Notes: a model not told the origin generated them from the sequence alone. DNA of 64,000 nucleotides from SZUA-22 sp963751695 (GCA_963751695.1 CAVVVP010000002.1:546152-610151); one strand, 5' to 3'; counted from the stretch's first letter, positions 1-9,400 are shown. Numbers and translations: made by a program.

Positions 1-1
1 T

Positions 2-508
2 GCGACTGCAGTCTCTTTAACTGCCCTAAATGCTAGCTTAGTAATATCAGACGGAAAAAATTCTAGAACAGTTCCAATTGCTGATTTTTATATCACTCCT
101 GATAAAGATATTACAAAAGAAACTATTCTATCTGATAGTGAGCTTATCACCGAAATTTTAATTCCAAAAGAATCAAAAATTCTTAAAAACCATTATATAA
201 AATTGAAAGAGAAAGAATCATTTGATTGGCCACTAGCAGATGTAGCCGTTGCACTAAAAATGAATGGCAATAGATGTAGTGAAGCAACCGTTATTCTCGG
301 CTCCGCTGCTCCAGTTCCTTGGATTTCAAAAGAAGCAAGTGAAGTTTTAGTTGGAAGTGAAATTTCGAAAGAGATTGCTAGAAAGGCTGCAAATGCCTCT
401 ATGAAAGAAGCGTTTACACTCGAACAAAACAATTATAAGATCCAACTATTCAAAACAATAGTATATAGAACTATATGTGAGACAGTCGGATTAGATCCGT
501 ATGCTTAG
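2..508 (+). CDS. Xanthine dehydrogenase family FAD-binding subunit (C-terminal part)
   Basis: The reading frame is already open at the left edge and ends at 508, so only the last 168 residues are present. They match the end of the FAD-binding domain and the C-terminal domain of CoxM/XdhB/YagS-type subunits: a LTALNASLVISDGKNSR-like stretch followed by VPIADFY, ITEILIP, and the GSAAPVPW stretch. In this family the subunit passes electrons from the 2Fe-2S subunit to FAD in a molybdenum hydroxylase. MocA-like and XdhC-like maturation genes a few hundred bases away support the assignment. The substrate (purine, CO, aldehyde or other) cannot be read from this fragment. Start and N-terminal half lie outside the window. 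Confidence 0.85.
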   Translation, partial: ATAVSLTALNASLVISDGKNSRTVPIADFYITPDKDITKETILSDSELITEILIPKESKILKNHYIKLKEKESFDWPLADVAVALKMNGNRCSEATVILGSAAPVPWISKEASEVLVGSEISKEIARKAANASMKEAFTLEQNNYKIQLFKTIVYRTICETVGLDPYA

Positions 509-517
509 GAGAAATAA

Positions 518-733
518 ATGCAAAAGATAATAAAATCTAACTGTAAGTTTTTAACTACAAAGAAAGCTTATATTCCGAATCAGAAAGACCCTGAGAGTTG
601 GAGAACCAATCAGTCAACAACTGGTAGTTATTGGTGTATTAAATCTATGACAGCAACTGGACCGGATGGAAATCTCGTTGCACCTGAGGGATGTCAAGAT
701 CACAGAGAGTGTTTCAATACAATAGAATTTTAA
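518..733 (+). CDS. Small conserved-looking protein downstream of the molybdenum hydroxylase
   Basis: A 71-residue protein starting 9 bases after the flavin subunit stop, with a good ribosome site (TAGGAG) 6-7 bases before the ATG. It has no signal peptide or membrane segment. Four cysteines (Cys9, Cys40, Cys59, Cys65) and a central SYWCIKSM plus a C-terminal GCQDHRECF stretch suggest a compact folded or metal-binding domain. I do not recognise the family. Position at the end of the operon suggests a role linked to the hydroxylase, for example assembly, but that is inference only. It overlaps the convergent mocA-like gene by 4 bases. Confidence 0.6.
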   Translation: MQKIIKSNCKFLTTKKAYIPNQKDPESWRTNQSTTGSYWCIKSMTATGPDGNLVAPEGCQDHRECFNTIEF

Positions 734-1377
734 CTCATTTTTTTTGCAGAAACTTCTTTTAGCAATTCTTTGTAATCCTCATCTGTATCAATGTCTTGCA
801 GTATTTGAGGATACTTACACATCCAAAATCGCTTTTTAATTTCCATCTTATCTCTGATCATTTTTAGGTTTGCTGATGAATCAGCTGATTCAATATGTGC
901 GCTAATATTTTTATTAAATAGAATTGGATGCCCATTTCGACCACCAAACTGCGGTTGTATCCATTCATCATTGGGTTTGACTTCTTGACAAAATTCTTCA
1001 TAAAAATTAACTGGGAGTGAAGGCTGATCTATAAAATGATATAAAATCCATTCTGTTTCATTTACGAATCTTACACCAGTTTGAAGCGACGTGAACATTC
1101 CCTCTTGAAAATTTCTGTTATAGACAACTTTTATGTTTGAATTTATGCGCCATTCTCCTTGACCAATTTCTTCAGCAGTAATAGCAAAATGATTTTCAAG
1201 TTCTGAAAGAATTAGCTTATTGTTGTATCCACCAACAACTATGATATCTGATGTAACTGATGAGACTTTCTTGATAATTGTTATTAGTAAAGAATATTCC
1301 TTGAATTTAAGCAACGGCTTGAATTCTGTCATTCGACTTGAATATCCCGAGGCAATAATTAACCCAGATATTTTCAT
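730..1377 (-). CDS. MocA/MobA-like molybdenum cofactor nucleotidyltransferase
   Basis: A 215-residue protein of the MobA-like NTP-transferase fold. The N-terminus GLIIASGYSSRMTEFKPLL is the degenerate nucleotide-binding motif of the family (LAAGxSxRMGxxK), and LYHFIDQPSLP corresponds to the usual metal-binding DqP segment. Family members attach CMP (MocA) or GMP (MobA) to molybdopterin. Beside an xdhC gene and a molybdenum hydroxylase, the MocA-type role of making the cytosine dinucleotide cofactor is more likely. It overlaps xdhC by 4 bases, implying translational coupling. The first glycine of the LAAG motif is replaced (IASG), which is seen in divergent members. Confidence 0.85.
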   Translation of the reverse strand: MKISGLIIASGYSSRMTEFKPLLKFKEYSLLITIIKKVSSVTSDIIVVGGYNNKLILSELENHFAITAEEIGQGEWRINSNIKVVYNRNFQEGMFTSLQTGVRFVNETEWILYHFIDQPSLPVNFYEEFCQEVKPNDEWIQPQFGGRNGHPILFNKNISAHIESADSSANLKMIRDKMEIKKRFWMCKYPQILQDIDTDEDYKELLKEVSAKKMS

Positions 1378-2189
1378 TTAGCAATAATTTCTAAATTCTT
1401 AGAATAACGAATTGCTTGAAGCTCCGCTGCTATACTTAATGCAATTTCATCTGCCGAATCACCACCAATCTTTAAACCAATTGGAGTATGAAGTTTGGAG
1501 AAATCTAGCTCAGAATTTATTTCTGCAAGAAGTTTTTCCTTAAGCTGCTTTCCCTTAGACTTAGAAGCAATTACTCCAACATATTTAACATCTAGCTTTC
1601 TAGAGTAAATACTATTTAGTATTTCGTAATCGAAAGAATGACCATGTGTTAGAGAGATGAGAAACGAATTATCTGGAGGATTGAAGCTATCTGCATATTC
1701 CAGATAGTCGGCACATATATACTCATCCGCTCCTGGAGCTGCATTAGGATTGCTGAATTTCTCACGGTTATCAATCAGTTTTATATGAAATCCTATGTTT
1801 GGTAAAATTCTTAATAAAGCTTGCCCAACATGTCCTCCGCCGAATATATAAACCTCTGGTTTCATTCTATAGACCTCATAAAATATTGATTCTTTTCCAT
1901 TGCACATCATGGGAACAACTTTAACATCATTATCGACTGAATTTCCTTTCTGAGAAAGTAAATATTTTTGAAATTCGTTTTCACCATTATCCAACAACCT
2001 TTTGCACTGCTCAATGACCTCAAACTCAATAGCTCCGCCACCAACTGTACCAAAGGATTGACCTGTTGAATCAAGGATCAATTTAAACCCACTCTTACCA
2101 GGAGCAGACCCATTTGATTCCACAACAGTTGCTACTACAAAAGTTTCATTCGTTTCTATCAATTCTAAAATCTTTTTGTGATGATTCAT
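1374..2189 (-). CDS. xdhC: XdhC/CoxI family molybdoenzyme maturation factor
   Basis: 271 residues with the two XdhC parts. The N-terminal XdhC/CoxI domain (about residues 8-75) has the GSAPGKSG and GTVGGGAIE motifs. The C-terminal Rossmann domain (about 110-255) has the VYIFGGGHVG nucleotide-binding loop. XdhC proteins bind the molybdenum cofactor, help its sulfuration and insert it into xanthine-dehydrogenase-type enzymes. The gene starts 8 bases after the FecCD permease stop and overlaps the mocA-like gene, so all are probably one transcript with obgE. Length is normal for the family. Confidence 0.92.
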   Translation of the reverse strand: MNHHKKILELIETNETFVVATVVESNGSAPGKSGFKLILDSTGQSFGTVGGGAIEFEVIEQCKRLLDNGENEFQKYLLSQKGNSVDNDVKVVPMMCNGKESIFYEVYRMKPEVYIFGGGHVGQALLRILPNIGFHIKLIDNREKFSNPNAAPGADEYICADYLEYADSFNPPDNSFLISLTHGHSFDYEILNSIYSRKLDVKYVGVIASKSKGKQLKEKLLAEINSELDFSKLHTPIGLKIGGDSADEIALSIAAELQAIRYSKNLEIIAK

Positions 2190-2197
2190 TTTACTTT

Positions 2198-3205
2198 CTA
2201 TGCATAATTATTTTTTCGTTTTAAAAGATAGATAAAGATGGGGGCACCTATTATTGCTGTCAAAGCTCCAACAGGAAGCTCTGCCGGTGAAATTATTGTG
2301 CGAGCAACTGTATCGGCCAGTATTAGAAACGAAGCACCAACAAGAAATGATGCTGGCACTACTATCCGATTATCAGCTCCGTATAAAAGTCGAGTAACAT
2401 GCGGAATTAGTAGTCCAATAAAACCAATGACTCCACTAACAGAAACAATAACTCCAACAAGCAGACTACTGAACAAGTAGATTATATTTTTTACATATTT
2501 AACATTTAGTCCAAGGTTTGAAGCATCTTCATCTCCCATTGCTAAAAGGTTAAGCTTATGAGAATTTAGTATCAATCCAAATGAAATTACTAGTGATACA
2601 ATTAAGACATAATAAGCTCCAAAAGCATCTGCCATAGATAAGTTACCCACTAACCAATAAATAGCTGTGCGAAGAGTATCATTCATTAATGTAATGATCA
2701 ACAAAATTGAAGCTCCAAAAAAAGCACCAATCATTACACCTGACAAAAGCAAAATGCTCTGCTGCAGCCTTCCATATTTGTGCCCCATAATCAAGACAAG
2801 TAATATTACAACAGCGGCTCCAATAAATGAAAATAGCTGCACTCCAACAAATGACAATCCCAAAAACAAAGCCAGTACTGCTCCGAAACTTCCACCACTA
2901 GAAACGCCAAGTATGTATGGATCTGCAAGCGGATTCATTAAGAGTGACTGAAAAACAGCACCTGCCACAGACAGACCTCCTCCTACTCCTATTGCTAGCA
3001 AAATTCTTGGCAATCGAATGTCCAAAATTATTTGAGCATAAGTTTGATTTTCTTGAGGATTTATAATCGAACTTATAATTTCTGAAAGCCCAATATCTGT
3101 GGAACCACTGACTAGTGATATCGTAATTGTGATTAGAAGAAGAATAAAAAGCATAACAATCTTTAAAACTATAGCAGAAGGTTTCATGACTATTGTTGAT
3201 GCCAT
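2198..3205 (-). CDS. FecCD/BtuC-type ABC transporter permease
   Basis: 335 residues with about nine to ten membrane segments and the FecCD signatures: LRLPRILLAI-like (here IRLPRILLAIGVG), GAVFQSLLMNPLADPYILG, and the coupling region VSGVIGFIGLLIPHVTRLL. Such permeases import Fe-siderophores, heme, B12, or in the MolB branch molybdate. No ATPase or binding-protein gene is adjacent. A second possible start is the ATG at 3187 (MKPSAIVLK). The longer form overlaps the end of obgE by 16 bases. Placement between obgE and xdhC in one apparent operon makes molybdate or tungstate a conceivable substrate, but the sequence alone does not show it. Confidence 0.85.
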   Translation of the reverse strand: MASTIVMKPSAIVLKIVMLFILLLITITISLVSGSTDIGLSEIISSIINPQENQTYAQIILDIRLPRILLAIGVGGGLSVAGAVFQSLLMNPLADPYILGVSSGGSFGAVLALFLGLSFVGVQLFSFIGAAVVILLVLIMGHKYGRLQQSILLLSGVMIGAFFGASILLIITLMNDTLRTAIYWLVGNLSMADAFGAYYVLIVSLVISFGLILNSHKLNLLAMGDEDASNLGLNVKYVKNIIYLFSSLLVGVIVSVSGVIGFIGLLIPHVTRLLYGADNRIVVPASFLVGASFLILADTVARTIISPAELPVGALTAIIGAPIFIYLLKRKNNYA

Positions 3206-4170
3206 AAATGATCTATAAGTTCAGTAATTCCACTCTGCGCAACGGCAGATATAAGAAAGATTTTATTGTCATAATTTTTGAGTTTATAATTTGACATCGA
3301 TTGCTTCTCTTCTACATTCAATAGGTCGGATTTAGTATACGCCACGAGCTTTATTTTACCTTCTAGTAATTCACTAAATTCAGAAAGTTCATTTAAGATG
3401 ATATCATACTCTTGTTGCGGATCTTCAACAGTAGCATCAATCAAAATGAGTAATATTTTAGTCCGTTCAATATGTTTAAGAAATTTATAACCAAGACCTT
3501 TACCTTTATGTGCACCCTCAATAATCCCTGGGATATCAGCAATTACAAAGCTTTTATATTCCTTGTATTGAACAATACCTAAATTAGGTTCTAGTGTAGT
3601 GAATGGATAATCAGCAATTTTTGGACGAGCAGCTGAAACAACGGATATAAATGTTGATTTACCAGCGTTAGGGAATCCAACGAGCCCAACATCGGCTATA
3701 AGTTTCAACTCAAGAATGATCTCCATCCCTTTTCCCTCTTTACCAGGTTGTGCATATCGGGGGGTTTGATTGGTGGCAGTTGCAAAATTACTGTTCCCTT
3801 TTCCCCCATGACCTCCTTTCAGAAATACAACTTCCTTACCAATTTCCTCAATATCAATAATAATTTCTTCCGTATCAGAGTTTTTAATAATAGTTCCAGG
3901 TGGAACTCGAATTATTATGTCTTTTCCAGTCTTACCATCTTTCAGACTATTACCACCGTTTGCTCCATCTTCTGCAACAATTTTTCTCTTATACTTAAAA
4001 TCTAATAAAGTCGAAAGATTTTCATCAGCAATAAATATTATACTACCGCCGTTTCCTCCGTTACCTCCCGCGGGTCCTCCTTTGGGGACAAACTTTTCTC
4101 TTCTGAAAGCTACAGCACCATCTCCACCATCTCCAGCTTTTACAAATATTTTTGCGTAATCTATAATCAT
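3190..4170 (-). CDS. obgE: Obg family GTPase
   Basis: 326 residues. The glycine-rich Obg fold (about 1-158) opens with AKIFVKAGDGGDGAVAFRR and carries repeated GGxGG turns. The G domain follows with G1 GFPNAGKST, G2/G3 region YPFTT and DIPGII, G4-like TKSD and a final SA motif. Obg binds the large ribosomal subunit and acts in 50S maturation and stress signalling. There is no C-terminal OCT extension, which is common in this part of the bacterial tree. It lies 60 bases downstream of the acidic protein and overlaps the FecCD permease. Confidence 0.96.
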   Translation of the reverse strand: MIIDYAKIFVKAGDGGDGAVAFRREKFVPKGGPAGGNGGNGGSIIFIADENLSTLLDFKYKRKIVAEDGANGGNSLKDGKTGKDIIIRVPPGTIIKNSDTEEIIIDIEEIGKEVVFLKGGHGGKGNSNFATATNQTPRYAQPGKEGKGMEIILELKLIADVGLVGFPNAGKSTFISVVSAARPKIADYPFTTLEPNLGIVQYKEYKSFVIADIPGIIEGAHKGKGLGYKFLKHIERTKILLILIDATVEDPQQEYDIILNELSEFSELLEGKIKLVAYTKSDLLNVEEKQSMSNYKLKNYDNKIFLISAVAQSGITELIDHLWHQQ

Positions 4171-4229
4171 TTTTTTAGTTAGATGAGTTCTACAAATTCT
4201 TCTTGAATTGTAATCTATAATTTAATCGG

Positions 4230-5879
4230 TTAGAATAAATCTGCTATTATTTTTTTGAAAGTTCTAATTTCTCTAGAAGATTCATCTAGGTATGAGCTTT
4301 GAGCAACTGAATCAATTATCTCAAATGCTTCATCTTCATCCCGGCACTCTGATATTTTATCAAGCGTTTTGGTGAATTCTTCCATATCATAATCAAATAC
4401 ATGTTCAATGATCTTTGTGACTTTGCGTTTTTTAAGAAGTTCAGAGACATCTATAAACCGTTTTGCAAAATGAGGTTCTTCTAATTGTTCCTCTTCAAGA
4501 AGTTGAACTTCGGTTTGTTCTTGTGATTCTTCAATTTCTTCAGTCTCGCCATTATCTTTTTCATCATCATCAGCATCGGATTGATATTCATCTTTGATTT
4601 CTTCAGTTTCTTCTTCTGCAGATTCAACCTCAATGTCATTCTCAGAATCAATTTCGTTAAGTTCGATTGATTCTATTTCGCTTTCCTCAAAATATCGCTC
4701 ATCGACCTTAGTTTCTTCCTCTTCAGAAACTTCAATTTCAACTTTTAATTTATTTTCAATCTCGTCAAGATTTGAAAGGTACGAATCTTTTATCTCTTCA
4801 TCAGAAATGCTTAATCTTTCTCCTACTTCTAAATTATCCAGATCAGACTCTTCTAGGTCTTCCTCTTCAATAATGAGATCATAAACTTCTTTTAAACTAT
4901 CACTTTCTGCACGATCACTTTCATCAAGATCGGGAAATTCAAACTCTTCAGAATTTTCTGGTCCTTCTTCAATTAATTCAATTGATTTAGCATCAGAAAC
5001 TTCAGGAACCATTTGTTCATTAGTAATTTCTTCTTCGATCTCATCCACATTACCATCACTAAACTTTTCAATTGATTCGTGAATACTAGTTTCATCCTCA
5101 TCTTGTAGTGAATTCTTTATGTCATCTTTAAGTTCAAGAATTGCTTTCTTAATATCTTCAACCTTGAATTTTTCCTCATAAGAACCATGAAGCTTTGTAT
5201 CAATAAATTGTGATCGATTCGATATCTTCTTATCAGATAGAAACAACTCAACAATTTCCTTCGATATTTTTTCGTTTCCAACTTCTCCACTATTAACAAA
5301 ACCAACAATATTGCTTAGTGATTCTTCAACAATTCCATTAAAACTATTTTCAAGATTTATTTTATCAATTTTATTTAAAACGCCCGCAAGTTCTGATTCA
5401 GCAACTTTATAGAGGTGTTTTTTGTTAAAATAGTTAATTAGAATTCTCTTATAAAAAGGATAGTAATAAAGATAGTTTAGTATCTGTTTAACTTCAGCTA
5501 CTTGTTTTTCAGTTTCATTCTCAAAAATAAATTGAAGAAGAGACCAGTTAGGCCTTACAACATAATTCACATTAAACGAAGTGGCATGAAGGAGAAGTTT
5601 TGTGATATATTCTTTTGAAAATTTCTTTGTTAGCTTGATTTCTTCACTGATCTGATTGAAGTGACTATTGATTTCATCACCAGAATAATCAAACAAAGAT
5701 TCCTTTAGTAATTTTTGTCTGTCTTCGTAAATCAGATAATCAATTTCTGCTGAAACATATTGTAGTAGTGCTGGGTGAAGGTTAGCTGAAGCTAGTTGGC
5801 CAAAAGTAACGAAAGAATCTAAACTTTTGATCTTATTAAGATAATACTGATATATAAACTCTATTTCTTTTTCAAACAT
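4230..5879 (-). CDS. Hypothetical protein with a long acidic low-complexity middle
   Basis: 549 residues, no signal peptide or membrane span. Residues 1-240 look alpha-helical and soluble. Residues about 250-460 are dominated by Glu, Asp and Ser and are probably disordered. The last 80 residues (from FAKRFIDVSELLKKRKVTK) are again ordered and helical. The layout, two folded ends joined by an acidic linker, fits a scaffold or a regulator that binds basic or nucleic-acid-binding partners, but I do not recognise a family. It is the first gene before obgE. The acid-rich region produces long spurious serine-rich frames on the opposite strand, which I ignored. Confidence 0.75.
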   Translation of the reverse strand: MFEKEIEFIYQYYLNKIKSLDSFVTFGQLASANLHPALLQYVSAEIDYLIYEDRQKLLKESLFDYSGDEINSHFNQISEEIKLTKKFSKEYITKLLLHATSFNVNYVVRPNWSLLQFIFENETEKQVAEVKQILNYLYYYPFYKRILINYFNKKHLYKVAESELAGVLNKIDKINLENSFNGIVEESLSNIVGFVNSGEVGNEKISKEIVELFLSDKKISNRSQFIDTKLHGSYEEKFKVEDIKKAILELKDDIKNSLQDEDETSIHESIEKFSDGNVDEIEEEITNEQMVPEVSDAKSIELIEEGPENSEEFEFPDLDESDRAESDSLKEVYDLIIEEEDLEESDLDNLEVGERLSISDEEIKDSYLSNLDEIENKLKVEIEVSEEEETKVDERYFEESEIESIELNEIDSENDIEVESAEEETEEIKDEYQSDADDDEKDNGETEEIEESQEQTEVQLLEEEQLEEPHFAKRFIDVSELLKKRKVTKIIEHVFDYDMEEFTKTLDKISECRDEDEAFEIIDSVAQSSYLDESSREIRTFKKIIADLF

Positions 5880-6017
5880 AGCAAATAATATTTTATTGAT
5901 TCTTTGTGACTTATATCACACAAATTTAGTGATAAATTTTAAATTCAAATAATTTTATTTCGAAAAATCCTATTATTGTTGATAATATCTGAATTCTAGG
6001 AAAGTGGTAATTGGATG

Positions 6018-6046
6018 AAAAACCTGGGATGACCCCAGGTTTTAAA
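6018..6046 (-). terminator. Terminator after sdhCAB
   Basis: An 8-bp stem (AACCTGGG / CCCAGGTT) with a 5-base loop, followed on the minus strand by a T run (TTTTT). It starts about 12 bases after the sdhB stop, so it is a good rho-independent terminator for the sdh operon. Confidence 0.8.
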
Positions 6047-6057
6047 TGAAATGATTC

Positions 6058-6822
6058 CTACACATTTTGAAGTTTAAGATTTGAGACAAAGAAATCTCGG
6101 TTCATCATAGCAATGTTGCTTATAGAAATACCCTTGGGACATTCAGCCTCACAAGCGTATGTATTGGTACAACTTCCAAAGCCAGCTTCATCATGAGCTA
6201 TTACCATATTCTGAACACGTTCATATCTTTCTGCTTGACCTTGTGGAAGAAGTGCAAACTGAGAGACTTTTGCACTTACAAAAAGCATTGCAGAAGAATT
6301 TTTGCATGCGGCAACGCATGCTCCACACCCTATACACTCAGCCGCATCAAGTGAAAATGATGCAGCTTCTTTGGAGATTGGAATAGCATTAGCATCAGGA
6401 GCACTGCCAGTGTTAAAAGAAACATATCCACCGGCTTGTTGAATTACATCAAGAGCTGAGCGATCAACAATTAGATCTTTAATAACTGGGAATGCTTTTG
6501 CTTTAAATGGTTCTATATAAATATTTTCTCCATCTTTGAAGTTTCTCATATGCACTTGACATGTTGCCGTAAGTTTTTGTTTACCATGAGGGTGACCATT
6601 AATCACAAGATCACAGGTTCCGCAAATTCCTTCTCTGCAGTCACTCTCAAAAGCTACAGGAATTTTACCATCTTTCTCAAGATTATTGTTCAATTCATCA
6701 AGTACCTCAAGAATTGATGAATGAGGTGAGACTGACATTTTAAAAACTTCAAATTTACCTTTAGCCTCAGATGAATCTTGCCGCCAAATATTCAAAGTCA
6801 AATTTATCTTCTTCTCGCTCAT
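6058..6822 (-). CDS. sdhB: Succinate dehydrogenase/fumarate reductase iron-sulfur subunit
   Basis: 254 residues with the three iron-sulfur sites of SdhB/FrdB. The 2Fe-2S ligands are in CREGICGTCDL followed by TATC. The 4Fe-4S ligands are in CIGCGACVAACK. The third cluster uses CTNTYACEAECPKG together with neighbouring cysteines. The protein passes electrons between the flavin of SdhA and the membrane subunit. It follows sdhA with a one-base overlap. Last gene of the sdhCAB operon. Confidence 0.96.
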   Translation of the reverse strand: MSEKKINLTLNIWRQDSSEAKGKFEVFKMSVSPHSSILEVLDELNNNLEKDGKIPVAFESDCREGICGTCDLVINGHPHGKQKLTATCQVHMRNFKDGENIYIEPFKAKAFPVIKDLIVDRSALDVIQQAGGYVSFNTGSAPDANAIPISKEAASFSLDAAECIGCGACVAACKNSSAMLFVSAKVSQFALLPQGQAERYERVQNMVIAHDEAGFGSCTNTYACEAECPKGISISNIAMMNRDFFVSNLKLQNV

Positions 6823-8732
6823 TATTTATAACTCCTTGTGGCTAATTTCACATTTTCAAATTGAAGATTTTCCTTATGGAGGTTCCATTTTCCCGCTTCT
6901 TCATATTCCCAAGCAGCAACGTATGCATAATCTTCATCATTTCTAACAGCTTCTCCATCCTCGGTCTGATGCTCTTCACGGAAGTGGGCTCCGCAAGATT
7001 CATCTCTATCAAGTGCATCAACTGCCATTAGTTCTCCTAGTTCAAGAAAGTCTGCTACACGACCTGCGCGTTCTAAAGTAAGGTTTAGTTCTTCATCTTT
7101 TCCAACAACTTTAACGTCACTCCAGAATTCTTCTCTAAGTTCTTTAATGTCATTTATGACTTTCTTTAAACCAGCTTCATCTCTGGACATTCCAACTTTA
7201 TCAGTTAGCATTTCCCCAAGTTTTTTATGGATATCATCAACAGTCTGCTTTCCATCGATTGAAAGAAGCTTATTAATTCCATTTTTAACTTTCGTTTCAG
7301 CTTCCTTGAAGTCTGGCCCATTTACATTAACCTTCTCTGGTTTTTCACCTCCAAAATAGTTCCCTATAGTATATGGTATCACAAAATATCCATCAGCAAG
7401 CCCTTGCATTAATGCGCTGGCTCCTAGCCTGTTTGCTCCATGATCGGAATAATTAGCCTCACCTGCAACAAAAAGTCCAGGTACGTTACTCATTAAATTG
7501 TAATCTACCCAAAGTCCACCCATAGTATAGTGAGGCGCTGGATAAATTCTCATGGGAACATTGTAAGGATTCTCACCTGTGATGTTTTCGTACATCTCAA
7601 ATAGATTGCCATATTTTTCTCGAACTGCAGGTTCTCCTATTCGGTTTATTGCATCTGCAAAATCAAGATAAACAGCTCTGCCACCTCCAACACCTTTCCC
7701 ATCATCACAAACATATTTTGCACTTCTGGAAGAAATATCTCGAGGTGCCAGATTTCCAAATGATGGATACCTTCTTTCCAGGTAGTAATCTCGTTCATCT
7801 TCTGGAATTTCAGAAGGAGCTCTGTGATCTCCAGGTCTATCGGGTACCCAAATCCTACCATCGTTTCTCAGGCTTTCACTCATTAAAACTAATTTCGATT
7901 GACCTTCTCCGTGCTGTGGAATTGCAGTTGGGTGAATTTGAGTAAAACATGGATTTGCAAAAAGTGCACCTTTTTTGTGCGCACGCCAAACAGCTGTAGC
8001 ATTACATAACATTGCGCTCGTTGATAAGAAGAAAACATTCGAATACCCACCCGTTGCCATTACTACTGCTTGGGCTGCATGAGATTCAATTTCTCCAGTA
8101 ACCAAGTTTCTCACAACAATTCCTTTTGCTTTTCCATCAACTAAAACTACATCAAGCATTTCATGTCGATTATACATTTTTACTGAGCCCAACTTAATTT
8201 GTCGATTAAGCGAGCTATACGCTCCAAGTAGAAGTTGTTGCCCAGTTTCACCTCTTGCATAAAAGGTTCTAGATACCTGCGCTCCGCCAAAAGAACGATT
8301 TGCGAGTGTTCCACCATATTCTCTTGCAAAAGGAACCCCTTGAGCCACACATTGATCAATTATATTATTACTAACTTCTGCAAGTCGATGAACATTTGCC
8401 TCACGAGAACGGAAGTCTCCACCTTTGACTGTATCAAAAAATAATCGATAAACGGAGTCACCATCATTTTGATAATTCTTTGCTGCGTTAATACCTCCTT
8501 GTGCTGCAATTGAGTGCGCTCGTCTTGGAGAATCATTATAAGTAAATGCTTTAACATTATAACCTAACTCACCAAGTGTTGCGGCAGCACCTGCTCCTGC
8601 AAGTCCAGTTCCAACAACAATTACATCAAATTTTCTTTTGTTTGCCGGGTTAACCAGCTTCATATTAAATTTATGACTTGTCCACTTTTCAGCAATATTT
8701 CCTTCAGGAATTTTTGAATCTAATTTTACCAT
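6822..8732 (-). CDS. sdhA: Succinate dehydrogenase/fumarate reductase flavoprotein subunit
   Basis: 636 residues. The dinucleotide-binding start is VIVVGTGLAGAGAAATLGE. HSIAAQGGINAAKNYQND holds the His that binds FAD covalently in this family. HPTAIPQHGEGQ and GEANYSDHGANRLGAS are the substrate and FAD-binding motifs. Length matches type-B (Bacteroidota/Chlorobi/epsilon-like) enzymes. It oxidises succinate or reduces fumarate, and direction cannot be told from sequence. The start overlaps the sdhC stop by one base. Confidence 0.97.
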   Translation of the reverse strand: MVKLDSKIPEGNIAEKWTSHKFNMKLVNPANKRKFDVIVVGTGLAGAGAAATLGELGYNVKAFTYNDSPRRAHSIAAQGGINAAKNYQNDGDSVYRLFFDTVKGGDFRSREANVHRLAEVSNNIIDQCVAQGVPFAREYGGTLANRSFGGAQVSRTFYARGETGQQLLLGAYSSLNRQIKLGSVKMYNRHEMLDVVLVDGKAKGIVVRNLVTGEIESHAAQAVVMATGGYSNVFFLSTSAMLCNATAVWRAHKKGALFANPCFTQIHPTAIPQHGEGQSKLVLMSESLRNDGRIWVPDRPGDHRAPSEIPEDERDYYLERRYPSFGNLAPRDISSRSAKYVCDDGKGVGGGRAVYLDFADAINRIGEPAVREKYGNLFEMYENITGENPYNVPMRIYPAPHYTMGGLWVDYNLMSNVPGLFVAGEANYSDHGANRLGASALMQGLADGYFVIPYTIGNYFGGEKPEKVNVNGPDFKEAETKVKNGINKLLSIDGKQTVDDIHKKLGEMLTDKVGMSRDEAGLKKVINDIKELREEFWSDVKVVGKDEELNLTLERAGRVADFLELGELMAVDALDRDESCGAHFREEHQTEDGEAVRNDEDYAYVAAWEYEEAGKWNLHKENLQFENVKLATRSYK

Positions 8733-9400
8733 TAGTTACCTCCTAAAGATTGAACATAAAAGTAAATCGGTATTGAAGAAAAACCTAAAGTATATATCAA
8801 TGCAACTAATGTTCCGATCTTTTCAATGAGTGGTGTGTATTTTTTGTGATGCCATCCAAACGTCTGAAATGCACTTTGAAAACCATGATTTAAGTGAAAT
8901 CCAAGTAATATCATCGCTATTAAATATATCACGACTGGAGGAACACTTGAAAATAGTTCAACAATTACATCATAATATTCGTGAGTACCACCCATTCCAA
9001 AATTAAATCTTACCCACAGAGTTGAAAGATGAGCTACCAAAAAAATAAAAATTATACTACCTGTTACGATCATTGTTCTAGAATAGATAGTACTGTTTTC
9101 CTTAGATGCATTGATAGCATAGTTTTCTGGATTTGCTTTTTTATTTTCCCACCAAAGTTTTAATCCATTATAAATATGAAATAGAAAAACCAATAATAAG
9201 ATCAGTTCAGCAACTCGAACCAATGGTTTTACTGCATCAAGACTGCTAACAAGCATGTTGAATCCATCAGGGCCAGCGAAAAGAAATAAATTATTAATTA
9301 AATGAACTGTAAGAAATAGGATCAGCGAAAGACCAGTAACAGCCATAACAAATTTCTTTCCGATGGATGAACGTAAGCTCTTTAAAAGCCAACTCATCAA
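8732..9400 (-). CDS. sdhC: Succinate dehydrogenase cytochrome b subunit (type B)
   Basis: 222 residues with five predicted membrane segments and conserved histidines (His33, His56 region HIYNGL, and HLNHGFQSAFQ), as in the single-subunit di-heme b558 anchors of type-B succinate dehydrogenases. It anchors SdhAB to the membrane and exchanges electrons with quinone. First gene of the operon. A second Met directly after the first makes the exact start uncertain by one residue. Confidence 0.93.
   Translation of the reverse strand: MMSWLLKSLRSSIGKKFVMAVTGLSLILFLTVHLINNLFLFAGPDGFNMLVSSLDAVKPLVRVAELILLLVFLFHIYNGLKLWWENKKANPENYAINASKENSTIYSRTMIVTGSIIFIFLVAHLSTLWVRFNFGMGGTHEYYDVIVELFSSVPPVVIYLIAMILLGFHLNHGFQSAFQTFGWHHKKYTPLIEKIGTLVALIYTLGFSSIPIYFYVQSLGGN

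Noticed and set aside
4594..4884. Serine-rich frame opposite the acidic protein
   Set aside because: A mirror of the Glu/Asp codons on the other strand; no start signal.
7649..7945. Open frames opposite sdhA
   Set aside because: Shadows of a strongly conserved gene.
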